64,000 nucleotides of DNA from the NCBI GenBank assembly GCA_050247075.1, contig JBFWUW010000024.1, positions 25,098 to 89,097 on the forward strand, given 5' to 3'. The notes under the pieces were generated by a model. The model did no database searches, had not been told where the DNA came from, and was given only the letters and a program-made list of their open reading frames with translations. A program made the position numbers and the translations under genes. The stretch is from JBFWUW01 sp050247075. Its GTDB lineage: Bacteria > Planctomycetota > Planctomycetia > Pirellulales > JBFWUW01. Each line of letters opens with the position of its first letter. Within the stretch, counting starts at the first letter, position 1. Of the stretch, positions 51,438 through 60,592 are shown one piece after another.

Positions 51438-52241
51438 ATGAAGAATCGCTATACAGCCGCGGCCGTGCAGCTCCATTCTCACGAGGACGTTGAAAGCAAT
51501 TTGGATGCCGCCAAAAGATGGGCGGAGGAAGCAGCCCGCCGCAGCGCCCGTTTGGTAGTACTGCCGGAGCTGTTCAACTGCCTGGCGCGGCCGGAGGTCA
51601 TGCTGCGGCACGCGGAGGAAATCTCCGGCCGAACGAGGCAGTTCATGAGCCGCCTGGCGGCCCGGCTGGGCGTGACGCTGCTGGCCGGCAGTATATGCGA
51701 GCGCGGCCTGACACCCGCCAAGGCCCACAACACCAGCCTGCTGTTTGGTCCTGATGGTTCGTTGTTGGCCCAATATCGCAAGCTGCATTTGTTTGATGTC
51801 GATTTGCCCGGCAGTGTTTGCTATCGCGAATCCGATTGGCTATTGCCGGGCGACGAGGTTGTAGCGGTCGATACCGATTTAGGCCGGCTGGGCTTGTCGA
51901 TTTGCTACGACATTCGCTTTCCGGAACTATTTCAGCTTCAGCGGGCGGATGTGCTGCTGGTGGCCTCGGCTTTTACCATGCCGACCGGTCGCGACCATTG
52001 GGAAGTCTTGCTGCGGGCACGAGCCATCGAGAATCAGGCATTCGTGGTGGCGGCCAATCAATATGGAGAACATACCCCGCAACTCACCACGTTGGGCCGC
52101 TCACTGTTGGCGGACCCTTGGGGAACGGTTCTGTCCGTGGCGGCCGATGGCGAGGGGCTAGCATTGGCCGAGATCGATCTCGATCGGCAGGCGGAGATTC
52201 GCGCCAGGCTGCCATCGCTGAAACATCGACGCCAACTGTAG
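51438..52241 (+). CDS. Carbon-nitrogen hydrolase (Nit/deaminated glutathione amidase-like)
   Basis: 267 residues. Catalytic triad E44 (VVLPELFN), K115 (YRKLHLFDVDLPG) and C156 (SICYDIRFPELF), all in the expected places. The LHLFDVDLPG and CYDIRFPELF segments match the Nit1/YafV-type omega-amidase subgroup, which removes the amide of deaminated glutathione and similar metabolites. Placed after the APC permease. The stop TAG (52239-52241) is within REP 52237-52261. Confidence 0.92.
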   Translation: MKNRYTAAAVQLHSHEDVESNLDAAKRWAEEAARRSARLVVLPELFNCLARPEVMLRHAEEISGRTRQFMSRLAARLGVTLLAGSICERGLTPAKAHNTSLLFGPDGSLLAQYRKLHLFDVDLPGSVCYRESDWLLPGDEVVAVDTDLGRLGLSICYDIRFPELFQLQRADVLLVASAFTMPTGRDHWEVLLRARAIENQAFVVAANQYGEHTPQLTTLGRSLLADPWGTVLSVAADGEGLALAEIDLDRQAEIRARLPSLKHRRQL

Positions 52242-52261
52242 GAGGCGATTCCATCACCGAT
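52237..52261 (+). repeat. REP-like element, type A
   Basis: TGTAGGAGGCGATTCCATCA then CCGAT, one change from consensus. Its TAG terminates the Nit gene. An inverted partial copy (52284-52301) follows. Confidence 0.9.
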
Positions 52262-52283
52262 TGCGGTGAATCGCATCGCTCTC

Positions 52284-52301
52284 ATCGGCAATGGAATCGC
52301 C
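52284..52301 (-). repeat. REP-like element, truncated and inverted
   Basis: ATCGGCAATGGAATCGCC, the tail 18 bases of an inverted type A copy with one change; the GTAGGAG head has degraded to CCCATACAAC. Confidence 0.75.
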
Positions 52302-52321
52302 CCATACAACCCGCGGGCAGT

Positions 52322-52927
52322 CTACCCGCCAATCGCGGCTATGCCGTGGGCCGCTTCAAATGCTGATATATCGGCCTCGTGCTTGAGGGTCAGTCCGATA
52401 TCGTCCAGGCCGTTCAACAGGCAGTGGCGGCGAAAGGGATCGACCTCGAAGGAAACTTTCAGGCCGTGGTCGTCCGTGACGGTTTGCTGGTGGAGATCGA
52501 CGGTCAGCCGATAGCCGGCATGTTTGGCGGCCCTTTGAAAGATGTCGTCCACCACCGCTTCGTCCAGCTTGACTGGCAGCATGCCGTTCTTGAAGCAGTT
52601 GTTATAGAAAATATCGGCGAACGACGGCGCAATTAAAGCGCGAAAGCCAAAGTCATCCAGCGCCCAAGGGGCATGTTCACGGCTTGACCCGCACCCAAAA
52701 TTGCGCCGGGCCACCAGCACGCTAGCCCCCTTCATCGCAGGACGGTTCAGTTCAAAATCGGGGTTGTCAGAGCCATCGTCGCTAAACCGCCAATCAAAAA
52801 ACAAGAACTGCCCAAACCCCGTTCGCTCGATCCGCTTAAGGAACTGCTTGGGAATAATCTGGTCGGTATCGACATTGGGCCGATCCAACGGAGCGACCAG
52901 GCCGTTGTGGGTGGTGAAGGATTTCAT
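52322..52927 (-). CDS. leuD: 3-isopropylmalate dehydratase small subunit
   Basis: 201 residues. [94 protein letters not shown]: the aconitase small-subunit (swivel) domain with the [13 protein letters not shown] active-site loop. It forms a heterodimer with LeuC. ATG 52927; a TTG further upstream (52975) is unlikely. 60 bp after leuC on the same strand. Confidence 0.95.
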   Translation of the reverse strand: MKSFTTHNGLVAPLDRPNVDTDQIIPKQFLKRIERTGFGQFLFFDWRFSDDGSDNPDFELNRPAMKGASVLVARRNFGCGSSREHAPWALDDFGFRALIAPSFADIFYNNCFKNGMLPVKLDEAVVDDIFQRAAKHAGYRLTVDLHQQTVTDDHGLKVSFEVDPFRRHCLLNGLDDIGLTLKHEADISAFEAAHGIAAIGG

Positions 52928-52987
52928 GGGCAGATGAACCTTTGGTTGATTTTGTTGTTCGAGAAATTTTAGCAAGCAATTCCAGGT

Positions 52988-54415
52988 TCAATCTTGTTTC
53001 GCATACTTCCACTCCCGGATATCCACAAAATGCCCCTCCACGGCCGCCGCTGCCGCCATGGCGGGTGAGACCAAATGGGTGCGGCCTCCTTTGCCTTGGC
53101 GGCCCTCGAAGTTGCGGTTGCTGGTCGATGCGCATCGCTGCCCGGGTGTGAGAATGTCCGGGTTCATCCCCAGGCACATGCTGCAGCCAGCTTCGCGCCA
53201 CTCAAAGCCGGCTTCGGTGAAGATACGGTTCAGGCCTTCGGCTTCGGCTTGCAACTTAATCATGCCGCTGCCCGGCACGACCATGGCGTTGACGCCGGGG
53301 GCAACATGGTGGCCGCGGACAACGGCGGCGGCCGCCCGCAAGTCCTCGATGCGGCTATTGGTACATGATCCGATAAAGACACGCTCCAGGGGGATCTCGC
53401 TGATTGGCGTGCCGGGCTTTAGACCCATGTAGGCCAGGGCCGATTCAGCCGATTTGCGGTCGTTGTCGTTGCTCATGGCGGCAGGATTGGGAACGGCGGA
53501 TGAGATCGGCGCGACCTGTCCCGGATTCGTTCCCCAGGTGACTTGCGGTTCCACATCGGCTGCATCAAAGACCAAGACTTTGTCATACACAGCGCCGGGA
53601 TCGCTGGGCAGTTCTCGCCAGCGGGCCACCGCCGCGTCAAAGTCCTTGGGGGCGAATTCCTTGCCGCGCAGGTATTCAATAGTCTTGTCATCTGGTGCAA
53701 TCATTCCGGCCCGGGCTCCGGCTTCGATTGACATATTGCAGACGGTCATCCGCTCTTCCATGCTCAAGGCTTGGATGGCGCTGCCGGTGTATTCCATGCA
53801 GTAACCCGTGCCGCCGTCGGTGGTGAGCTGGCCGATCAGATACAAAATCAGATCCTTGGCTGTCACGCCGGGGGCTAATTTACCGTTGACCCGCATCTCC
53901 AGCGTCAGCGGCTTGTATTGCAGCAGCGTTTGCGTCGCCAAGACATGTTCCACCTCGCTGGTGCCAATGCCAAAGGCCAATGCGCCAAAGGCACCATGGG
54001 TGGCGGTATGGCTATCTCCGCAGACAATCGTCATGCCGGGCTGGGTCAGGCCAAGTTCCGGCCCGATCACATGCACGATTCCTTGGTGCGGGTCGTCCAA
54101 GTCATACAGCCGGATGCCGAACTCCCGGCAATTGCTGCGCAGCGTGTCGATTTGCTGCTTGGCGATGGGGTCGGCAATCGGCAGCCGGCGATCCGTGGTG
54201 GGCACGTTATGGTCGGGCGTGGCCGAGGTCAGTTCCGGACGTCGCACGCGTCTGCCCGCAAGCCGCAGTCCCTCAAATGCCTGGGCGCTCGTGACTTCAT
54301 GCACCAGATGGCGATCAATATAAAGAATGGTCTGTTGGCCGGCATCGGCCCTTACCACATGGGCATCCCAAATCTTCTCGAAAAGTGTTTTTGGCGGATT
54401 GGAGGCGGCTATCAT
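52988..54415 (-). CDS. leuC: 3-isopropylmalate dehydratase large subunit
   Basis: 475 residues. [33 protein letters not shown], [47 protein letters not shown], and the Fe-S cysteines in [17 protein letters not shown] and [14 protein letters not shown]. It binds one [4Fe-4S] cluster with LeuD and isomerises 2- to 3-isopropylmalate. It is the first gene of leuCD; leuB lies separately at 34.2 kb and no leuA was seen. Confidence 0.97.
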   Translation of the reverse strand: MIAASNPPKTLFEKIWDAHVVRADAGQQTILYIDRHLVHEVTSAQAFEGLRLAGRRVRRPELTSATPDHNVPTTDRRLPIADPIAKQQIDTLRSNCREFGIRLYDLDDPHQGIVHVIGPELGLTQPGMTIVCGDSHTATHGAFGALAFGIGTSEVEHVLATQTLLQYKPLTLEMRVNGKLAPGVTAKDLILYLIGQLTTDGGTGYCMEYTGSAIQALSMEERMTVCNMSIEAGARAGMIAPDDKTIEYLRGKEFAPKDFDAAVARWRELPSDPGAVYDKVLVFDAADVEPQVTWGTNPGQVAPISSAVPNPAAMSNDNDRKSAESALAYMGLKPGTPISEIPLERVFIGSCTNSRIEDLRAAAAVVRGHHVAPGVNAMVVPGSGMIKLQAEAEGLNRIFTEAGFEWREAGCSMCLGMNPDILTPGQRCASTSNRNFEGRQGKGGRTHLVSPAMAAAAAVEGHFVDIREWKYAKQD

Positions 54416-54509
54416 GGTTCATCTCGAACAAGGACAGGTAAGAGTGCGAAGCATTTCCGCGACATCGCCCGCGCTGGTTTTGGGCGGCGGGCGGGAGCGG
54501 CCTCAACCC

Positions 54510-54515
54510 ATTATA
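54510..54515 (-). promoter_or_regulatory. -10 box candidate for leuCD
   Basis: TATAATGGG on the minus strand (TATAAT 54515 to 54510) about 95 bases before the leuC start. No clear -35. No leader peptide or T-box was recognised. Confidence 0.35.
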
Positions 54516-54615
54516 TCGGCGATCCGCCGCCACGGGGAGTTGCCCGACGAGCCAAGCCACGGCCGTTCTGCCGCGCAAAGTTCCGCTGAAGACAGGACGA
54601 TGTCGAGCAGCGGCA

Positions 54616-54807
54616 TCAGTCGATTGGCGGTGGCATGTTTTCCGGCAATTTGGGCAAATCTTTGAAATCGTAGGGCTGATCGACACCGGGAATGGTATTG
54701 AAATCGGTCACGAGTTCTCCCAGTTCCTCCGGCGGAATCGTCACATTTCCGCAACCGGTGAATGCCAGTGCCAGTCCCAAGATAGCCGTCGTCGAAATCG
54801 CACGCAT
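54616..54807 (-). CDS. Small lipoprotein (63 aa)
   Basis: Signal sequence MRAISTTAILGLALAFTGCG with a lipobox LAFTGC, then an acidic, proline-rich mature part of about 45 residues (PPEELGELVTDFNTIPGVDQPYDFKDLPKLPENMPPPID). No conserved domain. A secreted surface lipoprotein is the safest reading; it lies between leuC and the GarR-like gene on its own. Confidence 0.75.
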   Translation of the reverse strand: MRAISTTAILGLALAFTGCGNVTIPPEELGELVTDFNTIPGVDQPYDFKDLPKLPENMPPPID

Positions 54808-54958
54808 GTTTCATTCGCCCTTGATTGCCGTAACATTGAGTACTTCATTTTGCAATCCCCGCGACTTTGAGGCAACCATCTTGTGCGACAAATCGCGACG
54901 TTTGGCGGTTTTTTGGGAGCGTCGGCATGGCAGGCGGCGGTTTCCTGGCCGATCACCG

Positions 54959-54982
54959 GTAGGAGGCGATTCCATCGCCGAT
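54959..54982 (+). repeat. REP-like element, type A
   Basis: GTAGGAGGCGATTCCATCGC then CGAT, preceded by a G instead of T. A type B copy follows four bases later in the same orientation. Confidence 0.88.
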
Positions 54983-54986
54983 ATGC

Positions 54987-55011
54987 TGTAGGAGCCGTCT
55001 CCAACGGCGAC
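54987..55011 (+). repeat. REP-like element, type B
   Basis: TGTAGGAGCCGTCTCCAACG then GCGAC. The adjacency with a type A copy in the same orientation shows that the two palindrome variants belong to one mobile family. Confidence 0.85.
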
Positions 55012-55138
55012 ATTCCGCGTTCCGTTCTGTTAACTTTCCATGTCCGCGTGCCAGTCAGGCCGGAACTCGATAAACTAGCAGGCCAATCGTCCGTCCGAGT
55101 CTTGCACCGTAGAATCATCGAAGTTGAGGAGTTGAGCC

Positions 55139-56035
55139 ATGAGCACAATAGGGTTTATCGGACTAGGGACAATGGGTGCTCCCATGGCCCGCAATGTCTT
55201 GAAAGCTGGCCATAAGCTGGTGTTTTACGCCCGGCGGCCAGAAACCGCATCAGAATTCAAGGCCGAAGGGGGCATTCAGGCATCCTCTCCCGCCGAGGTC
55301 GCCCGACAGGCCGATCTGATCATTACGATCGTCACCGCGGACGAGCAAGTTCGTGAGGTCGTGCTTGGTCCCGAAGGCGTTGCCGCCGGGGCCTCGCCCG
55401 GCAAGGTCTTGATGGATATGAGCACGATCGGGCCTTGGACGGCCCGTTCGGTCGGGGCGGAACTGGCCAGCCGGCAAATCGCCATGCTCGACGCGCCTGT
55501 GTCGGGTGGTCCGTGGGGGGCTGCCGCGGGAACCTTGGCCATCATGGTGGGAGGGGACGAATCGGTTTTCACCCGCTGCCGGCCGCTGCTGGAGTCGATG
55601 GGCGACCGCAACAAGATCTTCCACGTTGGCCCGCTCGGCGCGGGACAAACCGTCAAGCTCATCAACCAAATGTTGGGGGGAGCGATGATGGCCTTGATTG
55701 GCGAAGGGCTGGTGCTGGCCCGCGCGGCCGATGTCAATCTCGACCGGCTGGCGGATGTGGTGGCCGTTTCTAGCGGCAATTCATCGGTGTTTGAGGCACG
55801 GGCCAGAAAATTCGTGTTGTCCGACAATTACGTGCCGGGGTTCACGACCAGCTTGATGCACAAAGATGTGGGGCTGGCATTGGAACTTGGCCGGCGGCTA
55901 GACGTTCCGCTGCCGGTTGCCGCCAGTGCCCTTCAGCAATATACGGCTGCCCTAGGCCAAGGCCTGGGCGAAAGCGACTTCGCGGCGGTGGCCAAGGTTT
56001 GCGAACAGGCGGCTGGCAGAAAGATTGTGGGATAG
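55139..56035 (+). CDS. NAD(P)-dependent beta-hydroxyacid dehydrogenase (GarR/2-hydroxy-3-oxopropionate reductase-like)
   Basis: 298 residues. FIGLGTMGAPMARNVLKAGHKL (GxGxxG), VLMDMSTIGPWTARSVG, DAPVSGGPWGAAAGTLAIMVGG (catalytic-loop motif), and LGAGQTVKLINQML with the catalytic Lys near residue 171. Substrates of this family include tartronate semialdehyde, 3-hydroxyisobutyrate and 6-phosphogluconate. ATG 55139 has GAGGAG upstream. Convergent with the AMP-ligase; the REP at 56045 lies between their stops. Confidence 0.92.
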   Translation: MSTIGFIGLGTMGAPMARNVLKAGHKLVFYARRPETASEFKAEGGIQASSPAEVARQADLIITIVTADEQVREVVLGPEGVAAGASPGKVLMDMSTIGPWTARSVGAELASRQIAMLDAPVSGGPWGAAAGTLAIMVGGDESVFTRCRPLLESMGDRNKIFHVGPLGAGQTVKLINQMLGGAMMALIGEGLVLARAADVNLDRLADVVAVSSGNSSVFEARARKFVLSDNYVPGFTTSLMHKDVGLALELGRRLDVPLPVAASALQQYTAALGQGLGESDFAAVAKVCEQAAGRKIVG

Positions 56036-56044
56036 TTTCTTGGT

Positions 56045-56069
56045 TGTAGGAGACGATTCCATCGCCGAT
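56045..56069 (+). repeat. REP-like element, type A
   Basis: TGTAGGAGACGATTCCATCG then CCGAT, one change (GGC to GAC). Located between convergent stop codons. Confidence 0.88.
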
Positions 56070-56084
56070 CGTTTTCCTTGTGCG

Positions 56085-57773
56085 TCACGCCGTCTCCGGC
56101 GGAACCAGGCCGAGTTCCTCGATCATGATTTCGCGGATGCGAAATTTTTGGATCTTGCCGGTCACGGTTTGGGGGAAGGCATCTACCAGCTTTACATAAC
56201 GCGGCACTTTGTAATGTGCCAGGCTGCGGCGGCAGAAATCGCGAAGTTCGTTAGTTGTGGCCACTTGGTCCGGTTTGAGTTTGATCCAGGCGCAAAGTTC
56301 CTCGACATATTTGGGGTCGGGCACGCCGCACACCGCGGCTTGCTCTACCGCCGGATGCGTGAACAAGAACTCTTCAATCTCGCGCGGGTAGATGTTCTCC
56401 CCGCCGCGGCAAACCATGTCTTTGATGCGGCCGGTGATGCGGTAGTAACCGTTGGGCAGCCGCATCGCCAGATCGCCCGTATGCAGCCAGCCCTCGTCGT
56501 CAATGGCCGCCGCCGTGGCCGCGGGGTCCTTGTAATAGCCGAGCATGACACCGTGGCCATGGGCGCACAGCTCGCCTTGCTGGTTGTCGCCCAGTTCGGC
56601 ACCCGTTTCGGGGTCGATCAATTTTACCTTGGCCCCGGGAATGGGACGGCCGACTGTTTCGACCCGCAGTTCCAACGGATCATCGGTGCGGGTTTGCGTA
56701 ATGACCGGCGAGAACTCCGTCAGGCCGTAAGCGATGGTCATTTCACTGGCATGCATGCGGTCTATGACTTGCCGCATGATTTCGATGGGGCAGGGGCTGC
56801 CGGCCATGATGCCAGTACGCAAGGAAGAAAGATCACGGCCGGCGAAAGTGGCGTCCTGCAACTCGGCGATGAACATCGTCGGCACACCGTAAATGGCGGT
56901 GGCCCGTTCGCGTTCGATGGCATCGAGCGTAGGCGTCGGTGCAAAGGACTCCGCTGGGATAATCATGGCCGCGCCGCGCACCACGGCCGCCATCGTCCCC
57001 AACACGCAGCCAAAACAGTGATAGAACGGCACGGGAATGCAGATGCGGTCAGCCGACGTTATTTGCTGGCAATCGCCCACGTAGTAAGCGTTCAGCAGCA
57101 GATTGCGGTGCGTCAGCGTAGCCGCCTTGGGAAAACCGGTCGTGCCGGATGTGTATTGGATATTGATGGCGTCGCCCGGTTTCAGGCGGCGGCCCGCTTC
57201 CATCAGATCGCGCGAGTCAATGCCGCGGCCCCGGTCGAGCATTTCGCTCCACGAGATTGCTCCGGCCGGAGTCTTTCCCTTCAGCGATACCACCCACCGC
57301 AGCTTGGGAAAATCTGCACTGCGCAATCCGCCGGGCGACGCACCCGCCAACTCCGGGCAGACCTGGCGCAACATGGCGAAGTAGTCGGACGTCTTGAAGG
57401 CATCGACCGACAACAGCGCCACGGAGTCGCTCTGATGCAAAACGTATTTCAGCTCGTGCGGCCGATAGGCCGGGTTGATCGTCACCAAGACCGCGCCAAT
57501 TTTGGCCGTGGCAAATTGCAACAGCACCCATTGCGGGACGTTGGTAGCCCAGACCGCCACATGCTGGCCGGGTTGAATGCCCAGGGCCAGCAGGCCCTTA
57601 GCGGCTTCATAAACCGCCCGATCAAACTCGGCGTAACTCATCCGCAGATCAAGTTGCGGAAAGACCAATGCATCATTGGCCGCGTGCCGCGCGGCGGACT
57701 GCTCCAATGCCTGGCCGATGGTCAGCCCATCGACCCAGGGAATGCCCGCCGAGGCTGTCGAGTCTGAAGTCAT
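56085..57773 (-). CDS. AMP-binding long-chain acyl-CoA synthetase (FadD-like)
   Basis: 562 residues. P-loop QYTSGTTGFPKAATLTHRN (A3), IPVPFYHCFGCVLGTMAAV, YGLTEFSPVI (A5), DDEGWLHTGDLAMRLPNGYYRITGRIKDM (A7-A8 core with the hinge), and the Lys motif TVTGKIQKFRIREI (A10, GK near residue 548). It activates a carboxylic acid as an acyl-AMP and transfers it to CoA. ATG 57773 begins MTSDSTAS; upstream in-frame ATGs at 57800 and 57818 have no better site. Second in the strand order aminotransferase-LptF/G-ligase, all with REP copies between. Confidence 0.93.
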   Translation of the reverse strand: MTSDSTASAGIPWVDGLTIGQALEQSAARHAANDALVFPQLDLRMSYAEFDRAVYEAAKGLLALGIQPGQHVAVWATNVPQWVLLQFATAKIGAVLVTINPAYRPHELKYVLHQSDSVALLSVDAFKTSDYFAMLRQVCPELAGASPGGLRSADFPKLRWVVSLKGKTPAGAISWSEMLDRGRGIDSRDLMEAGRRLKPGDAINIQYTSGTTGFPKAATLTHRNLLLNAYYVGDCQQITSADRICIPVPFYHCFGCVLGTMAAVVRGAAMIIPAESFAPTPTLDAIERERATAIYGVPTMFIAELQDATFAGRDLSSLRTGIMAGSPCPIEIMRQVIDRMHASEMTIAYGLTEFSPVITQTRTDDPLELRVETVGRPIPGAKVKLIDPETGAELGDNQQGELCAHGHGVMLGYYKDPAATAAAIDDEGWLHTGDLAMRLPNGYYRITGRIKDMVCRGGENIYPREIEEFLFTHPAVEQAAVCGVPDPKYVEELCAWIKLKPDQVATTNELRDFCRRSLAHYKVPRYVKLVDAFPQTVTGKIQKFRIREIMIEELGLVPPETA

Positions 57774-57822
57774 GCTTTGTTTCCGCCTGGAATCTCCCAT
57801 GTCAGGCGATTCCGCCATCGTC

Positions 57823-57847
57823 TGTAGGAGGCGACTCCATCGCCGCT
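57823..57847 (+). repeat. REP-like element, type A (variant)
   Basis: TGTAGGAGGCGACTCCATCG then CCGCT, two changes from consensus. It lies in the 79-bp gap between the LptF/G stop and the ligase start. A degraded piece (CAGGCGATTCCGCCATCG) precedes it. Confidence 0.82.
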
Positions 57848-57852
57848 TCACG

Positions 57853-59037
57853 CTATTCCAATAGCGGGTCGGCAAATGCCATGGCAGCCGGAGCAAAGAT
57901 AAACAGCGGCAACCAGACAGCCAGCGCCGGATCGACCAACACGTTGGATCCCAAGAATTGCGATCCCAGCGTTACCAACATAAAGACCACCACCACCACC
58001 AGGCAAATGCCCACCGCCAGAAAGACATTTCGGTTGCCCTTGGAGATCACCAGCGGCAACCCCAAGAAGAGCAGCGTAACATCCAGCAGCGGCTGCACGA
58101 AACGTGAATGAATGGCCACGCGAACATCAGCGCCAAAATCGAGGCTGCGATTGCTTAGCCCGCGAATGAGTGACAATGTCGAGGAAAACTGCCGCCAGCC
58201 GGTTCCACCCGTCAGTTGCTCATAATCGACATCGCTGACCACGAAACACTCGTTCGGTTTCAGCCAACCCGGTTCGTCGCGGGGGGTGACAATCACCCGC
58301 TTGTTGTGGCGGACGACCGAAGGCGCTTCCATCAGATTCTTGGGACGTTGCACGCCTCGCAACAAATAGCCGTTGGGATGTTTTTCGTTGGCCTTGAGGT
58401 AAAAGGCATTGTCCGCCACAATCTGTTTGCTGAACCGTGCCATGTCGGGCGGCAGCAGAAAACTAGGCACTGAGATGCGCTGCTCGTTGCCGAAAGCTTC
58501 TTTTCCACGCAGCAGGATATCAGACTCGTTGTCGTACCGAGGCTTGACCTCGGTTGCGTTATCCCCGGCTAAATCCTTGGCATTCTTGCTTAGGCCATCA
58601 CGCATGCTCGGAATGCCCAGTTCGCGATTGGCGGCGGCAAGCAGCGCCACGAACATCGAGGCCAATACCACGGGAAAAGTCACGCGGCCGCGCGAGACCC
58701 CCGCGGCCATGATGGCGGTCAATTCGTTGTGGCGCTGAATCCAGGTCATGGTGAACATGGCGGCGATCAACGCCAGAATGCCGCTGGTGCGGTCGAAAAA
58801 GTAGACGGCTTTGTACCCGTAGTACTCGGCGATTACCTGCAGCACGCCGCCATGCTTCTCGCCGTACACCAGAAAGTCGTCAAAATTGGTGAACAGATCA
58901 AAGACGATATACATCCCGGTCATGCAGACATAGCAGATCACCAGGTTCTGAATGAACTGCAACAGCAGATAGCGATCAATAATTCCCGGCAGCCAGCTCG
59001 GGCGCAGCGGCGGCTTCTTGGGGGCGGTTTCCGACAC
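57853..59037 (-). CDS. LptF/LptG family permease
   Basis: 394 residues. Three N-terminal membrane helices (about 15-37, 63-85, 100-120), a periplasmic beta-jellyroll domain of about 180 residues (IRVVADNAFYLKANEKHPNGYLLRGVQRP..), then three C-terminal helices. MTWIQRHNELTAIMAAGVSRGRVTFPVVLASMFVALL is the LptF/G coupling motif. LptF/G form the inner-membrane part of the LPS exporter, supporting a Gram-negative-type envelope. GTG 59037 was chosen because GGAGA is eight bases upstream; the frame to 59184 has no site. Confidence 0.9.
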   Translation of the reverse strand: MSETAPKKPPLRPSWLPGIIDRYLLLQFIQNLVICYVCMTGMYIVFDLFTNFDDFLVYGEKHGGVLQVIAEYYGYKAVYFFDRTSGILALIAAMFTMTWIQRHNELTAIMAAGVSRGRVTFPVVLASMFVALLAAANRELGIPSMRDGLSKNAKDLAGDNATEVKPRYDNESDILLRGKEAFGNEQRISVPSFLLPPDMARFSKQIVADNAFYLKANEKHPNGYLLRGVQRPKNLMEAPSVVRHNKRVIVTPRDEPGWLKPNECFVVSDVDYEQLTGGTGWRQFSSTLSLIRGLSNRSLDFGADVRVAIHSRFVQPLLDVTLLFLGLPLVISKGNRNVFLAVGICLVVVVVFMLVTLGSQFLGSNVLVDPALAVWLPLFIFAPAAMAFADPLLE

Positions 59038-59095
59038 GGTTTGTTCTCCAGATGATTGCCGACAATGCGATGCCGCTCGATTCCTTCCGCGTTGT

Positions 59096-59109
59096 AAGCG
59101 CCTCCTACC
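59096..59109 (-). repeat. REP-like head fragment
   Basis: GGTAGGAGGCGCTT on the minus strand. Its TAG (59107-59105) is the stop codon of the aminotransferase. The palindrome part is lost. Confidence 0.7.
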
Positions 59110-60409
59110 GTTGCAATACCTGTTGAACGGCCCTGGCCAGCCCGGCGATGCCTTGGCCGATTCGTTCAGGCGATTGGTCGCCAAAGCTCAGGCGAATGGT
59201 GTTGTGTCGCACCGCCGCCCCCTCCCGCGGATAGCTGTACTCCCCCGGCACGTACAAGACACCCTCGGCCACGCAGCGTTTCAAGAGCTGGCCGAGCGGG
59301 CCGGCGTCGATCATGTCGGGCAGGGTCAGCCAGACATACAATCCGCCGTCGGGCCTGGTCCAGGTAGCTCCCGGCATCTGGGCCAGGTGTTCGTGCAGGG
59401 CAATCAGCATGGCGTCCCGCTTGATGCGGTACTGTTCGCGCAGCCGCGAAATGTGATCTTCCAACAGGTCCAACTCCAGCACTTTGGACACCAGGTGTTG
59501 GGCAAAATTCGACGAACCAAAATTGATGTTCGTCTTTACGTCGAGAACGGGCTCGACCAGGGCGGGCGGAAGCAGGCCCCAACCAACGCGTACGCCGGGA
59601 GAATAGCACTTGGAAAAAGTCCCCGTCAAAATGACGGTCTCGCCCGATTCGTCGAAAGCCCGCAAGCTAGGGATATCATCGCCGTCGTACCGCAAGTCGC
59701 GATAGGCGGCATCCTCGATAATGTGAATGGTCTGCCGTCGCGACCAGCGCTGCGCGATTTCCACCAATTGCGGCCGCCGTTTGGCGGCCAGCGTCGACGT
59801 GCCGGGGTTGTCAAACGAAGTCGTCACGTAGATGGCCCTAACCCGGTCAAGTTCACCCGCCGCTTCAATGCGTTCCAACTCGGCTTCGATTGCCTCCGGA
59901 ATTATACCTTGGCAATCTCCGGCGACTCCCACTGCCCGAATGCCCTGATTGGCGAGTGCCCCCAAGAACACAAAATAGGTTGGTGCCGCGCACAGGACGA
60001 TATCGCCGGGATCGCACAACACATCGGCCAGCAAGAAGAGCAGTTCATTACTGCCCGCCGTGACCACCATCTGCTGGACCGAGATGTTTTTTTCGCTGTC
60101 TGGTTGGCGGTCCGCGGCCTGCAACCGCTCGACAAGCTGCTCCCGCAGCAAAAAGTGGCCGGCGGTCGTACCGTATTGCAAGGCTACCCGCGCCAGCCCT
60201 TCGTCGGCCAGCAACGAATCCAAGGCTTCGCGCGTGACATCAACCGGCAAGGTGGTTTGATCGACAAAACCAGCCGCTAAGGAGATTAAATTGGGGTTCG
60301 CCAAAGCCATCGACATCAGCTCGCCAATGGGTTGCCCGCTGGCCAGTTGGGCTCGTTGGCTTGGTCGAAATGTTGGCAGCATGAAGGACTCACAAGGCAC
60401 GCGGGCCAT
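59105..60409 (-). CDS. PLP-dependent class I/II aminotransferase (MocR/AAT-like)
   Basis: 434 residues. PNLISLAAGFVDQTTLPVD, GTTAGHFLLREQLVERL, APTYFVFLGALANQGI, VTTSFDNPGTSTLAAKRR, HIIEDAAYRDLRYDGDDI, and the PLP-lysine loop LTGTFSKCYSPGVRVGW. Substrate unknown; most similar in pattern to 2-aminoadipate/alanine aminotransferases. ATG 60409 is given; the next ATG at 60382 starts MLPTFRPSQR and is also possible. No ribosome-binding site is better at one than the other. The stop TAG is in a REP head fragment. Confidence 0.9.
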   Translation of the reverse strand: MARVPCESFMLPTFRPSQRAQLASGQPIGELMSMALANPNLISLAAGFVDQTTLPVDVTREALDSLLADEGLARVALQYGTTAGHFLLREQLVERLQAADRQPDSEKNISVQQMVVTAGSNELLFLLADVLCDPGDIVLCAAPTYFVFLGALANQGIRAVGVAGDCQGIIPEAIEAELERIEAAGELDRVRAIYVTTSFDNPGTSTLAAKRRPQLVEIAQRWSRRQTIHIIEDAAYRDLRYDGDDIPSLRAFDESGETVILTGTFSKCYSPGVRVGWGLLPPALVEPVLDVKTNINFGSSNFAQHLVSKVLELDLLEDHISRLREQYRIKRDAMLIALHEHLAQMPGATWTRPDGGLYVWLTLPDMIDAGPLGQLLKRCVAEGVLYVPGEYSYPREGAAVRHNTIRLSFGDQSPERIGQGIAGLARAVQQVLQR

Positions 60410-60592
60410 TACCTCATTGACTAACTACGCCAACCGCCGAGGCGTGGTTCGACGGAGGCCAAACGAACAATCGCCCCTCTAAAGTTGTCGGAACATAGGT
60501 TAAGATGTCAAACAGGGTCAAGATCGGCCGCTTTTTCCGGCATGGCGATCTTGCCTGGAATGCCCAGATACTGTTTAACGCCTGCGTATGTT

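Larger units (their letters stand above)
54808..55138. other. Intergenic with tandem REP copies
   Basis: 331 bp between the lipoprotein and GarR-like genes, transcribed divergently. The tandem REPs at 54959-54982 (type A) and 54987-55011 (type B) are the main content. No gene. Confidence 0.55.

Noticed and set aside
56025..57767. 580-codon plus-strand frame opposite the acyl-CoA ligase
   Set aside because: Complement of the ligase coding strand; long open frames arise from high third-position GC. No protein-like features.
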